Source: Campanula takesimana
Lineage: Eukaryota > Streptophyta > Magnoliopsida > Asterales > Campanulaceae
NCBI GenBank assembly: GCA_026119855.1
Contig: JAOWBW010001302.1
Span: 124,001 to 188,000 of the forward strand
DNA: 64,000 bases
Reading direction: 5' to 3'
Positions 43,729 to 55,445 of this stretch are shown here, one piece after another. Numbering within the stretch: position 1 is the first letter of the stretch; each line of letters starts with the position of its first letter. The position numbers and the translations under genes are program-made. The notes under the pieces are model-generated. The model saw only the letters and a list, made by a program, of their open reading frames with translations. It searched no databases and was not told the DNA's origin.

Positions 43729-45197
43729 TGTTAGGATTCACTGTTAGTACACCGACTTAATTTGATTGATCCATGCCACGTGTCTTTTGATGGACTTTAA
43801 GACCGCATGTAATGAAGTTATACTTCAATTTTTAGACAAGTCCGTTTCTAAAATTTTATTTGTCTAGGCTGAGTATTTAGTTTGGTTAACCTAGCGGTTT
43901 AGTTCTTAAAACCGCATTCGTGCTATCAAAGAACCGCCAGCATGGAGTCGCTTGTTTTTCATCAAACCGCATTATGTGGCTATTGATGAAACTGCTCTTC
44001 AAGTCTCTCTTGGAACCGCTCCTATGCCTGGTGGAATCGCCGATCAATTAATGAAAAATTCAAGAGAAGTCATTTATTCCTTTGACAAACATTCCCTTTT
44101 CAACCATAAAAGGAATGTGTTATGTCTTATCAAAATAACTCTAAGTTAACTTGGAGTTTCTGCAAGGAATGTCGGTTTGTCTAGCAGTTCAAATTCTTTA
44201 CCGTTAGTCCTTCTCTACAACAAAGGACAGTTGTTAGGTAGTGGTGCTACAACTACCTAGGACTACAAGACAAAACCAAGGGCAAAAATGACAGCTCAAC
44301 CAATGGGATTTCGAGAGCAATTGTACCCTCATATTTAATTAAAATCTTTGTCCAACGGTCACAAGGGTGCACTGCCTATAAATAGCCTTCATTTCTCAAC
44401 AATGAAGGTTGCTGAGCTTCAAGAGAAATATTCCTAAGTATTCAAGTTTTCTTTGAAGATTGAAACCCATATATTCAAACCTTCAACCATCTCCTTAGCA
44501 AACCCAGATTTCTTCATCAAGCTTCAAGCCTAATAACCATTCAATACTCAACCTTTACACAGAAAGTTCTTCACTTGCTCAACCATCATTTAGATAGTTA
44601 GAGCATTTGATTTCTTTCCACACACACACACGATTTATATAATCACATAGATTATATACTTTGAATACACCGGTTGTTTAATAGCTTTATAGGTTAGATT
44701 GATTAGTTAGAGTTTAGAATCATCTTGTAAAACCTCCTCTAATTAATAAAAGTCTAGTAGCTATTAAAAAATCCTTGATTAACCATCTAAGTAGAGGACG
44801 TAGTTCATTCAAGAACGAACCTCTTCAAATTGTGTGTTTGATCTTTACTTTTTGTCTTGTTATTTATATTTCTTGTTTGTAGTCTAAAACTGAATCCATA
44901 TACGAAATGACTTGAAATATGAATTGTGTTTTTCTTTGATCTATAAGTTGAACTTATCGGTTGCATCATAGTGTTTTCAACCCGAGTCAAACCGCCCAAC
45001 TCTTTAACTATCCTTTTGGCCAAACCGCTAAAACTCCGCTATGCATTTTATCAGTTCGGTTTAAGTGCTTTAAACCGCAGTTGAACAAACAGATAAGTAC
45101 TCGGTTGATTTTCAAGGGTATTTTCAAAAAAGTTTTAAACCGCTATTCACCCCCCCCTCTAGTGGTTCTATACCCTTGTTGCCCTATGGGACCAACA
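43729..45197 (+). repeat. 3' LTR of element F
   Basis: TGTTAGGATTC...GGGACCAACA, about 1469 bp; the right end is set by the terminal CA and is the less certain end. TATA box TATAAATAG at 44377-44385. More than ten AACCG/CGGTT words are spread over it (for example near 43801, 43915-43935, 43967, 44990-45075 and 45138). The 5' partner is outside the window, so the target site cannot be checked. Confidence 0.82.
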
Positions 45198-47760
45198 GGG
45201 AGTTTCCTAGATTTTAAGGCTAGGGTATTGAACAAGCATTTTGAAGGAATATTGTATTCTAAGCATGAGGCCATGGTTTAGAGAAACTGGCGTTAAGGAC
45301 CATGAATTTCCTAGGGTTTAGAAATATCCTAGGCTTTGAGGCTAGGGTTTGGAGTTGTGGTAGCAAAGGTGTTTTAGATTTAGACATAAGCCTAGGAGTT
45401 GGGAATGTTATGACTTCCTAGGCTTGAGACTACAGATTGTTTGGAAAAGTGTAGCTTCCTAGGTTCGTGCTTGGAAGGTTCACTAAGATTGATTCTAGGT
45501 TCACCATTTTTTGGGATTAGTGACTATGGCTTGGAAATGAATGTTGTAACCTAGGCTTTAGGCTAGGGTTTAAGACTAGGGATTGTAAGCTTCCCATATT
45601 TTGAGGGTAAGGTGTAGGAATTTCCAAGGTCTAGGACTAGGGTTTGAAGGGAATGCTGAATCTAGGCTCGATGCTAGGGTTTAGAGAGGATGATGACTTC
45701 CTAGGCTTAAGGCTAGGTTTTGGAGAGAATGTGATTTCCTAGGTTGAGGATAGGGTTTGATGGGGATGCTAGGTTTTAGAGAAGATGCAGTTTCCTAGGT
45801 TCACAGCTAGGGTTTGGTCGATCTCGTTAGGGTGCAACTTGATGACTTTAAGGGTGACTGTTATATGTTTATGTATGCCAGGATGTTTTAGGCTTTTGTG
45901 CACAAGCCTTAGGGAATATTGTGCAAGTAGTGAATAGTATATGGGGTGTAGAGCCATCCTAGGAGAGAGGGCTAAGGGACCCATGCAAAGGTTTTAGGTA
46001 TCCTCTTAGTTTGAGGGTATGAAGGCAAGGCTTAAAGTATGGAGGACTATGCTTTCTAGGTGCTAGGGACCGATACTTAGATATGGTAAGCTTGGAGACC
46101 GGAAGTGTTTGAAGGTTGGTCTTGATTTAGACTAGCCAAGTTTGAGGTCTAAGAGCGTTATGGTTTGGGGCAGGTGAACTTGATACCTTAAGGCTGGATA
46201 GGCTCGATAGGTTAGACCTAGGCTAGAGTGCTAGGGTTTAACTAGGGTAAGACTCAGACAGGTGCCAAGGAGACTGGGGCCTAATGGAATGGTAGGTGTG
46301 AGATTCAAAAGCTTTTGAAGGCTAGACAGGATAAGGTTTTGAAGCGGGTAAATCTTTTGTCCTAAAGGGTCACGTTTTGGGTCAAGACCAGGCAGGTTTG
46401 AGGTTGGCCTAGGAGCTATGGGTTGGTATTGGATGATCCTAGTGTCTAACAAGTTAAGGGTTTAGAGCGGGCATGGCAGGTCTGGATCCTAAGGTGTTGA
46501 GAGTTTAGGCTAGGTGCAAGCCATAGGTGCGGGAAATGGGTCTGGATATGTGACCATGTCGGTTCTTTAGGTAAGGAATTGAGTCTCAAAGACTTTTCTC
46601 GAGTACAATAGGTACCTAATAGGATTGGGTATGCTTAGGACCTAATTTTGTCTTAGAGGTCATGCGTGTGACCAAGCTCGTTTGGCAATTGCGAAGGTAG
46701 GTTAGGGATGGGACCAAAGGTATTAAGGACACAGGTTTTGACCGGATGGGTTTTGAGATATCTATGGCATGGCACGGTACGCGGGAGATCCTATGTGTTT
46801 TGAGCAGGTTCGAGTTTTGGACTCATTGGGGGAGCGAGGTTTGAGATCTATAGAGTTTAAGGAGAGGATCATATAGGTTCGAGGTTTGGACTCGACTTGG
46901 ATTAAGTAGGTTAGAGACCTAAGGGGTTGAAGGTCAGACTAGGTAGTCTCTCGAGGCTAATGAGTGACACCAGGTTGGTAGAGGGGTTTAGACCCAGGAG
47001 GTATGGACGGCATAGATTTAGTTAGTCGGACCAAGCAGGCTTGGGAACGAAAGAGTTTTAAGGGCCGAGATCTAAGGTTATAGACCTAGAGGGTAGACAG
47101 TCTTGTGATCTAAAGGGTTTAGGATTTGATACCTAAGGTGTGGATCAGATATGCTGGAGATCTAAAAGATAGGTGTTTGGTAGACTCGAATGGGCTTGGG
47201 ATCTAAGGGATCGTTCAACATGTTAGACTGGGTAGACCTAAAAGGTTGGACCTAAGAGAATAACAGAGCCATGGCTTAGACAGGGTAAGAACGAGTATGT
47301 GATAGTAGGTTTGAGATCAAGGGGATCGGGTAGGCTTGGGACCGGTAAGTTTGGGACCTAATGGGTCACTCCAAGTATTTGGCTTTGGTAGACCAGCTTA
47401 AGGTTTGAGGTTTTGGATAGAGCCGGTTTAAGGCCTCACGAGTCACGCTACAAAATTGTGGAGGGTCAAACTAAGGGGATATGGTGTAACCTAGGTAAGA
47501 CTCACCGGGTAGGCTCGGGACCTAAGGGTTTATGGTGTAACTTAGGTAAGACTGACGGGTAGGCTTGGGACCTAAGGTTTTGAATCAAGTAAGTTTGGGA
47601 CCTAGATCGTTGAGGGTTTAGGCCTAGAGGTCTCCTAAAGTGTGGGAGATAGGGTAAAGGACCAAGTCGGTTCAAGAATCACAGAGATGGGACTCTGATG
47701 GACCGAGGATGTTTTTACAATTTTTGTGGAGACCGAGAGCGCGGGTTTATTAATAAAGTG
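45198..47760. repeat. Degenerate G-rich repeat region, no gene
   Basis: 2.5 kb with strong strand bias. Left part: irregular repeats of TTCCTAGGCTT...GGCTAGGGTTTGGA about every 45-60 bp. Right part (from about 46100): repeats of AGGCTTGGGACCTAAGGGTTT. Copies are diverged and not in register. This looks like the repeat-rich 3' non-coding part of a large gypsy element, but no element ends are visible. Confidence 0.6.
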
Positions 47761-47856
47761 TCAAGGAAGAGATTTTTTTTGAAAGTGTTATGATTTGGTA
47801 AAGATGCCTCATAATTAATTATGATTCTAACCAATTCAAAGAGCTCGTCACGTGCC

Positions 47857-48158
47857 GAGTTTGACGATGAGGGATGCCCTTCTACTAAGTATGTCCTTGT
47901 TGAAGCCTCAGTATTCTCTGAGAAACCACAAAGTCGACCCATTCTGTTGGGGACACTCTAGTTTGGTGAGTGGATATCCTTCTTCCTTTAAGAAATTCTA
48001 CGTCGAGCTTGATGATGAGGGATGCCCTTCTTCTAAGTATGTGCTTGTTAAAGCCCCGGTATTCTTTGAGAAACCACATAGTTAGTCCTTTTTTGTTAGG
48101 GAAGTCCCATTTTGATGAGGGCGTAGAACGGGGTATCCTACCTCCTTTAAGACGCACC
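47857..48158. repeat. 148-bp tandem duplication
   Basis: Two units start at GACGATGAGGG (47863) and GATGATGAGGG (48011). Both share ATGCCCTTCT-CTAAGTATGT, CTTGTT-AAGCC, GTATTCT-TGAGAAACCACA and CTTTAAGA blocks. Apparent reading frames over it differ between strands and lack motifs. Confidence 0.75.
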
Positions 48159-48166
48159 CTTTTTTC

Positions 48167-49165
48167 TGCCTAGACCGCCCTTGCGGGTTTTCAATCTAGC
48201 GGGCATCTCTTTTGCGTCGTTTTTTTTTTTAAATCATTCAGTCGACTAAAAAAAAGGAAAAAGTATTGTTTGAAAACATGCAGGCGATTTTAGGGAGAGA
48301 AAGAGAGAGAGCGAGAGTGCTTGTATATCGACTCTTTGGCCAACTATGAGAGGTATATGTATCATTGGAAGGAAGCCCCTGCTTGACAGAAAGTAAGTGT
48401 TTGGCTCTTCCAAGATTGTAGAAAAGAAGACTTGTGAGACATTTGAAAATCGTTTTATTCAAGATTCTCATTTGATTGCTCGAGAATAGACCGCGTTGAT
48501 TGATTAATGAGTTCTGGTTAATGGGTACACAAGTAGCCTCAAAATAATAAATATTTTGATCAATTGTGAGTGAAGAAACCAGAAGTTTTGAAATATGGGG
48601 GAAGAGAGAAGAGAAAGAAGATTGGCTACGAGGTAGGTTGTGTATACTTTGGACCAGATCTGGAGGTTGCCTACGTTCTCCTTAAGGTGAGAAGCTCAAG
48701 CCTGCGTAGTTCGAGGGAGGCTCGGTCGATGATGAAGTTGGGTTTGAGTTTAGGGGTGTGAGGTTCGTTTAACTGAGGTGAGTTCTTCCTTGTTGAGGTG
48801 GGCTGCTCCGTTGTTGGTCGTTGAGGTTTATTGCCCCATTGTAGCTCGTTGCGGTGGATTGCTCCATTGTAGTTGTTGTAGTGGATTGCTCCATTGTAGT
48901 TGTCATGGGCTGTTGCTGCCATGTTAATCTTCTTTGTAGGGAAAGAAAGAAAAATATAACATTTGAAGTGAAAAGAAAATGGGACTTTTAATTTTCTATG
49001 ATGATAGCCCCTTCTATTTTTCTTGTCTTTTTTTTAGTTTATCTCTTTGTGCACACCCTTGTTTTTGCCTAGGCCGCCCTTTCGGGTTTTCAACCTAGCG
49101 GTCTTCTTTATTGTGCAATGCTCTAATTTTTGCCTAGGTCGCCATTTTAGGTTTCAACCTAGCGA
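48167..49165. repeat. Three dispersed copies of a hairpin-capable 36-bp phrase
   Basis: Copies at 48167-48202, 49066-49101 and 49131-49165 read TGCCTAG-CCGCC...CGGGTTTTCAA-CTAGCG. CTAGG pairs with CCTAG and CCGC with GCGG, around an inner CCC/GGG. Each sits after a T-rich run. Confidence 0.65.
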
Positions 49166-49612
49166 GCCTTTCCTTTTGTATTTGTACATGAAACATTGGG
49201 CAAGACGAGCCCCTAATCTGCTTTCTCTTTTGCCGATTGCGAGGTAGCCTTCTTATAGTTCAAGCGGCCATTTGTTAGTGGCGTGTATTATAGTCCCTTG
49301 ATTTTTACCGGAAGAGCTCCATCAGATTGTTACGTGGCACCTATAAATGGCATGAACAACTCCATGCATTTCTTTTACATTTGTGATGTAATACGGACAA
49401 CCCCGATGTATCGGCATGTAGTACTCATGAAGGGAACAAACAACCTCTTGAATTGTGGCAGCGTGGATTCCTATTTGATGAGGAGCAACCGCAGTCCACG
49501 TCTTCATCATGACTGTATGCAAAAGGGGTTTAATGGTGAGATGAGAGGCGTATGAGGGTAGTGTATGGGAGGTGTATTAGAGAGAGTGCACATGAAGGGT
49601 GTACACGGGGTG
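48203..49612. other. Non-coding stretch before E2
   Basis: Apart from the hairpin-capable phrases I see only simple sequence (GA run near 48298-48314) and short repeats GTAGTGGATTGCTCCATTGTAG near 48840-48900. No gene with recognisable motifs. Probably the continuation of the gypsy 3' region. Confidence 0.5.
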
Positions 49613-51299
49613 AGTGTGACACGCCCCCAGGTCCCGGGATCTCCTAATAGAACCTCGAACCTGGTGCGCGTGACTAACAAGAAATGAGAAACTGAATGAC
49701 ATCTGCTTATATCAAACTGACATCATATATATACTCAAGAGGAACGAGCTAAGATATATCACAACGAGTTCTATACCAAGAAATTTAAACCAAATGGTTG
49801 TACACAACGGAAAACATGCCTAGCACATACGCTGGCATTACAAGAACACTATACAAGTCTACCCAATATACTGAGTCTAAACAACTGATACCAAGTCGTG
49901 CTCACCAAAACTGGAAAGGATAACAATCCCCAACAAGAACAACCTGCCAAGTAGGCCCCTGCTAAGTCGAGCCTCACAACGTATTACCACTTGCTTTCCT
50001 AGGGGGGGGGACAAATAAACAAGGAACGGGGTGAGATAAATCTCAGTAATTTACTAGATACAAGTACATAGCATGTTATCATGTAATCATGCAAATCAAG
50101 AAGATTATCAAGTAATCATACTCAAGATGTTATCAAGTAACAAGTATATGAGAGGCTAAGCTAACTCATCAAGTAACTAGCACATAAGGCTAAACTAACA
50201 CGTTACAAAGGATATTCCAACCTTATTCCTCCCAAGTAAACCGTGGTTGTCGTTGCTTATTACAGTTGATAAATCACGATCAATCAAGTTACTGTTGTGC
50301 AGTACACAAGAGGACCCGGTAACCAGCGTCACTAACAAGAACAAGATTCACGAGGTGTTCACGAGTTTAGCATTCACTTTTATCAGGCGTATTGCTCTAA
50401 TAAAGGAAGATATGCCCTTACTATGGCCTGTAGTAAGGGGTCAAGCGCAGATACATAGGCACCCGATTATCACTTTGGCCCCAGCCTCATGATAAGCGTG
50501 AACCTATACATCTCCGAGCAAGCAAGGTGACCAGCTGGACTCACGCAAGAACCATGTAATCATGTGCTCACCAAATACAAGTACAGGCACGCAATAATTG
50601 CGAATACAAATCAGTATAACAATGGAACGGATGTGTCCACGTAAAACAATCAAGCCAAATTAGAGTCTATTAATAACAGACCCCAACCAAGTAGTAGGGT
50701 ATGTCATTTTATGTCACTTTGTCATATGCCATATTTGCACGTACATATTCATATAACCTTTAACACACTAATGTGTCTATCACAATACCCTTACTTTCGA
50801 GTAGAGCCCAACATCTTAGACTCTAAGCGCGTAGTCGAATAGGTCGTATTGTACCTAGTCACAATCATACCTCGCGTATATTTATCGCTAATCATCGAAT
50901 ACATTTTCCAACATATTTTGTGTTCTATATTCATTGTTTTATGAATTATCTTCATATTACACTAGTCCCTTTTCTTTAGGAACTCAACTCAAGAACAAGA
51001 TATCTTCTTTATACTTTATATACTTCATTGAGTCTATGCACGATTAAAACCAATTACTAGCACATTAGTGCTTGTTCATAGCACTTTCAGTACACACGTA
51101 TTAGATTCAAGTATGTCTTAGAGTTATTCATTCTCTATCTAGTTCCACATTCTAACTCTTGGGTTATTAATACCAAATATCAAGTAGTCAACAAGCCACA
51201 TTCTATCAAGTAATTATGTGCAAGATTTGCACATACACATCAAGGATAGTTCTAACGCATTAGTTCTTGTTCATAGCACTTTCAAGTTCATTACCATAC

Positions 51300-51600
51300 A
51301 CATGTATTGGTTTCAAGTCATGTAAAAGATTTTATCATCTTACATTCAAGTTCTCAATCCAATTCTTTGGATGTTCAAGACATGTACAAGAATTAATTAT
51401 CTTATACTCAAGTTATTATTTCAATCTTTGGATATTCAAGTCATGTACAAGATTTAATTGTCTTATACTTCAAGTTATTATTCCAATCTTTGGATATTCA
51501 AGTCATATATAAGAGTTAGACATCTTATACTTCAAGTTCAAGCTAAGTAGATGAGTTATACATCTCATACTTACAAGTTCTTAATCCTATACTTTGGATG
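51300..51600. repeat. Short tandem repeat in E2
   Basis: Four or five units of about 62 bp share TCTTTGGATATTCAAGTCATG and CTTATACTTCAAGTTATTAT. Same array as in LTR E but longer. Confidence 0.75.
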
Positions 51601-51897
51601 TTCAAGCTCAAGACATTGTTCTAGTGCCCCTAAGGTACATAAACATTGGAATCAAGACACATATAACACATTAGTGCTTGTTCATAGCACTTTTAAGACA
51701 TTTAAAAGAGTTCTTACTCTTAGGCTCAAATTCTCTATTCAAATCATTGAATAATCATGTTCAAGACTCACTTCTGATGCCGCTAAGGTGTCACAACACT
51801 TGCTAGGACATCTTATACTAAGGCTATATACCTCAATTGGGGTTATTTCCAACTTATACAAACTTTAAACAAGATTTTTAATTTTTAGGGCACCCTG

Positions 51898-52000
51898 GCG
51901 GGCGCTCAAAATGGACCGGGCGGCCGCACACTAGCAGGTGAATCCTTTGAAAAACATTTCAGAAAGATGGGCGGTCGCCCAATAAAATTTGTGCGGTCGC
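51898..52000. promoter_or_regulatory. Four-copy GCGG-N-CGC array in E2
   Basis: Cores at 51898 (GCGGGCGC), 51920 (GCGGCCGC), 51971 (GCGGTCGC) and 51993 (GCGGTCGC), spacing 22, 51 and 22 bp. It lies 68 bp from a TATA-like sequence if the LTR reads on the minus strand. Confidence 0.7.
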
Positions 52001-52699
52001 ACACTGCACATTTCCGGCCAATGCTCATTTCTTTTCCAGGTTGAATAATTCCCCGTCCCAAGCGTAGGAGTATACTTTTACTAATACTTATACACTACCT
52101 AGGAGTACTTAGCACACCCAGGACATACAAACAAGTTCAAAATATTACTTTCAAGTTTATTTCTTTCTTTTTACCGTCCCACAAATAATAGAATAATTTT
52201 CTTTTATTCCATTTAAATATTTCACCGTCCCAAAAGTATAAGTATAATTTTCTAATATACTAATATAAACATTTAGGGATACTTTCATTCATTTCCCCAT
52301 ACCACAAATAATGGTACAATTTTTCTAATAATATTTAAATCAAGTTAATATTTTACCGTCTCACGAGTATAAGTATAATTATACTAACACTTCAATAATA
52401 TTCAAGAGGGCTTTTAACAGCTTAGAACATTTCTTTAGATTTTGTTCCCTTCTCTGCCTAGTATAAAAAGACTCCTTTCATCCCAAATTTACAAGTATCA
52501 CAAAACTCATTCAAATCACGAAATTAACAAGCACAAGTATCAAGAATAACACATAGGCATGTTATTACAAGCAAGGGGGAGCTAGTGACTTACCTAGTCC
52601 GAAATCAAATTCACCCAAACTAATTTCTGTTCGGCAGGAAATGCTCTACTCACCGCCCTGATCATTTATGCGAAGTCGGATTTTCGAACAGAGGCATAA

Positions 52700-53635
52700 T
52701 TAAGCGCCATTATCATTTCCTGCGCTCATTCCAGCGCCAGGAGCATTTCCAGTTTCTGCGCCATCTGCTGCGTGTTCTGCAGCGCCATTATCATTTACTT
52801 CATTTGACTCAGTGGCTTCATCAACCAACTGAGCACCTTTAACCCTAGGCGCGAGCTTTGCTATGCGCTTCCTGCGCCTTTTTAGCACCAAGCTATCCTT
52901 ACCAAAAAATGGTACATCATCAGTCTTGTAAGCTGGGTTTTCATTGAGAAATTGAACAAGAGCAGGGTAAGTTAGGAAAATTTTGGTGAGGATTCTGCAA
53001 TGAGTCTTGAATTTTGTTTTCCTATCAGCCTTGTTCTTGTTGTACTTATCAATCTGCTCTGACAAAGTCTTGAACAAAATCTGAGGCCAATTCATCCTAG
53101 CCTTTCTCATAACGACAGCAGTATATTCCCATTGCTCCACCGTGAATCTATTCACATTTCCCGATTTGAATACAATAGACGCATCAACGAGGTGCGCTAT
53201 ATGATCCAAAAGGTCTCCTCCATCTCTAATCTCAACATTTTTTATGTTATTCTGAAGAGTTGGGATATTGAGATAGGTGTGCGCAACAATGTTCTGCGCG
53301 GCCACTGAGTAAGTGTTGGCTTGACCTGCAACGCTCTGAGGGCCAGTAGTGCTAAAATTAACTATGTTCTTGATTTTACCAGTAGAAATAGTTATAGCAA
53401 CATTTTGAACAGTGGCGCATATCCTGTAGCGCACGAATCCTTCAGCAGGTGTCTCAACGAGAGTAGCAGTTGAGGAAAAATCATCAACAAGGAGCGGAGA
53501 ATAGAAAGGTTGATCCAACGTGAATAATGGAGTGAGTCCAGTAGTATGAAGGGTTGAGATGATTTCAAGCCTCATTGGATCTAATGATAGCTCAGCTAGA
53601 TTAATAGTTTCACCGGGCCTAAAATTTGCAATATC
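52700..53635 (-). pseudogene. H: Sirevirus env-like gene, exon 2 (truncated)
   Basis: 312 codons open on the minus strand from the splice acceptor (53635) to TAA at 52702-52700. It begins D-I-A-N-F-R-P-G, aligning with D-P-S-N-F-V-P-G of F. Shared segments include M-N-W-P-Q-I-L and K-T-H-C-R-I-L-T-K-I, against L-H-W-P-R-I-L and R-T-H-C-R-L-L-T-K-F in F. The conserved domain is intact and ends in a basic K-R-R-R-K-R-I-A-K stretch and an A/G/N-rich acidic tail. The long C-terminal half seen in F is missing because H meets LTR E2, which supplies the stop codon. Coding sequence is unusually rich in GCGC. Function unknown. Confidence 0.8.
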
Positions 53636-54654
53636 CTACAAAACAAAGGGTTTAAGTTAGAAGTGAATAAGGCGCATAGAATCATAAAATGAGTAAAGTA
53701 TAGAATAGGCGCATAAGAAATTTGAGGCGCATAGAAGAATCAGGCGCAGAGACTCATAGGCGCCAGGTAGCACAGAGAGTCAAGGCGCATGATTTTAAGT
53801 AGGCGCATAGGTATACAAGGCGCATATTATGGGTCTATGTAAAATACTAAGGAAAAATTAAACATAGAGAAATTGATTAAGTAGATATATTGGCGCATAA
53901 AATACTTAGGCACATAATATCATGAGGCGCATGAATGATAGAGGTGCATAACATTTGTAGTAGCATAAGGCGCATACAAATGTTGAGGCGCATGAATCAT
54001 TAAAGGCGCATAATGAAAGTAGGCGCATAAACATAATAGGTGCATAAAGTGATACTTAGGCGCATAACTATGTAAATAATTTGTACTTAGCATAAAAACA
54101 CACAAAAAACACACAAACACATGCAAACATACATATGCAAGTTTTAAGAATCAAAGCATGAAAATTTTGAAAAACGAGTTTTGGAAATTATGAAATCCAA
54201 GTCATGCAAAAATATCGAAGAACACGAAGAACGTGTCTTGAGTGCTTGAAGAACACCAAGAACACCAAGAATACATAAATCATGAAACTTCACCAAATCA
54301 AGCATACAATATGTCAAAATGACCGCATGAACACAAGGATCACAAATATGTAAACCAAAACAAGTACAAAACAATAACAAAACCAGAAAATGGATTCAAA
54401 GATCCAAAAATTTGAAAAGTTCAAAAATGGAAAATCGTCAGATTCGCAAACCATAACGAATTGATCGTTGAAAAGTTTAGTTTAAAAGACTCGAAATCAT
54501 GAAATGAACAAAACTCAACAAACGATTTTGAAAACAGAGAATCGAAACAAGTTTTATCTAGAAAAGTATGATTTTCGGTTTTCGAAAAAGAACCCAGAAA
54601 AACAAAACAAAGAAATTTCAGAAATTAAAGAAGATTAAGGGTAAGGATTCATAC
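53636..54654 (-). other. Intron of the H env-like gene
   Basis: 1019 bp on the minus strand. Donor ATG/GTATGA, branch-like TTCTAACTT about 25 bases before acceptor TTTTGTAG/GAT. Phase 0, same position as in F. It contains a dense GGCGCA array (53671-54064). Confidence 0.75.
53671..54064. repeat. GGCGCA array, about 17-bp spacing, in the H intron
   Basis: About 18 copies of GGCGCAT or one-base variants (GGTGCA, GGCACA, GGCGCC) on the plus strand. Starts include 53671, 53708, 53726, 53743, 53759, 53784, 53802, 53819, 53892, 53909, 53926, 53943, 53969, 53987, 54005, 54022, 54039 and 54059. Most intervals are 16-18 bp. The bases between are AT-rich and not repeated, so this is not an ordinary tandem repeat. 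Confidence 0.85.
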
Positions 54655-54696
54655 CATTTCGTCTTGGGGAGTCTTTGTTGCTTTCTTAGGACCCAT
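54655..54696 (-). CDS. H: env-like gene, exon 1
   Basis: 14 codons, M-G-P-K-K-A-T-K-T-P-Q-D-E-M, directly followed by GTATGA. It parallels exon 1 of F (M-A-P-K-K...D-M then GTATGG). It is short and basic. Called on the conserved start, the conserved splice donor and the in-frame joining to exon 2. Confidence 0.68.
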
Positions 54697-55430
54697 TAAA
54701 GATATATATATGAATAAAAAGGTAGATAAAAGAAAGAAAAAAGAGAGAGTCAGAGAGAGATACGGGAGAGAGGGAGAGACTGGAATGGGGTAGAGAGAGT
54801 GAGAAGAGAGAGAGTGTAGGCAATGATAAAAGAAAATTATGAGAAGTCAAATATATAGGGTTGAGTTTTCTAGAAAAGGAGAAGATGAAGAGATTGACAT
54901 TTATGAGGGGAAAACGGCTAATAAATGATGAGGTGACACAGAGTACGGTACATTTAATGAAGAATGACATAAAGTACCTTGATGTGACACCTTGCGTAAG
55001 AGAAATTATCCCACTTCCCTCATAAGTGTATGAACAATTATGACCAAATTTTTTGCACAAACACCAAAAACATCTGTTTTAGTGTAAGTTTGGGGTGCAA
55101 GAAATATATCCCCATAAAATAAAATTTTTGAAAAACAAAAAATGAGGGAAAATTAATTGCACAAGTACCCTTGAACAATTATGGAATTTTAAAAGACAAA
55201 GATTCTCCATAATAAATGATAAGAATTAAACTCACCTGGTACTTGTGACGAATTGAATACATTCAATCATTGAAGTATTAAATTTTGATGGCATTGATTG
55301 AGCCGCAATATTTAATGCGCGCATGGGAGGCGCATTTAGCTCAGAGGCGCGTAGCAACGAATGAGGTGCAAGAGTAGCCTAGGCACGCTATAAAAGTGAG
55401 GCGCGCAGAAACACTTGGGCGCGCAGTGAG
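54697..55430 (-). other. H upstream region with candidate promoter
   Basis: Non-coding. On the minus strand TATATAT (54857-54851) lies 161 bp before the ATG, followed by CT-rich sequence with CTCTCTCT runs (about 54830-54730). Further right (55313-55430) are more GGCGC words. A minus-strand frame at 55060-54686 is considered spurious. Confidence 0.55.
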
Positions 55431-55445
55431 TTTCCGACCAACTGT

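Larger units (their letters stand above)
18141..45197 (+). mobile_element. Element F: Sirevirus-type Ty1/copia element, right-hand part
   Basis: Order on the plus strand: end of gag (zinc knuckle), pol (protease, integrase, RT, RNase H), a 600-bp spacer, a spliced env-like gene, 3' UTR, GGGGGAGA polypurine tract, and 3' LTR. Gag and 5' LTR lie beyond element A, left of the window. The 3' env-like gene, the polypurine tract and the pol sequence place it with the Sireviruses (SIRE/Maximus lineage). It is interrupted by G, which in turn holds C. At least six in-frame stops in pol and several lesions in the env-like gene show it is dead. Confidence 0.88.
49622..52703 (-). mobile_element. E2: truncated E-family LTR
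   Basis: It begins CGCCCCCAGGTCCCGGGATC, matching TGCCCCCAGG of solo LTR E with T changed to C. It is colinear with E up to GGCATAATTAAGC near 52703, where E would have about 340 bp more. There it joins the env-like gene H. It shares the GGGGTGAGATAAATCTCA block (50027), more units of the short tandem repeat (about 51300-51600) and extra sequence near 50600-51050. A TATA-like TATATAG lies at 51830-51824 on the minus strand. Confidence 0.78.

Noticed and set aside
45198..47760. Telomere-like DNA (TTTAGGG words)
   Set aside because: Words are scattered and embedded in other repeated text; no tandem run of the heptamer exists.
45769..47942. Several minus-strand frames of 70-75 codons
   Set aside because: They follow the repeated words of the degenerate repeat field and are not conserved between repeat copies.
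53671..54064. Possible CRISPR-like or satellite array
   Set aside because: The repeated unit is only 6-7 bp, spacers are about 10 bp and unrelated, and the host is a plant.
54686..55060. Minus-strand frame of 124 codons upstream of H
   Set aside because: It overlaps the TATA box and CT-rich leader, has no motif, and is explained by CT repeats near 54730-54830.
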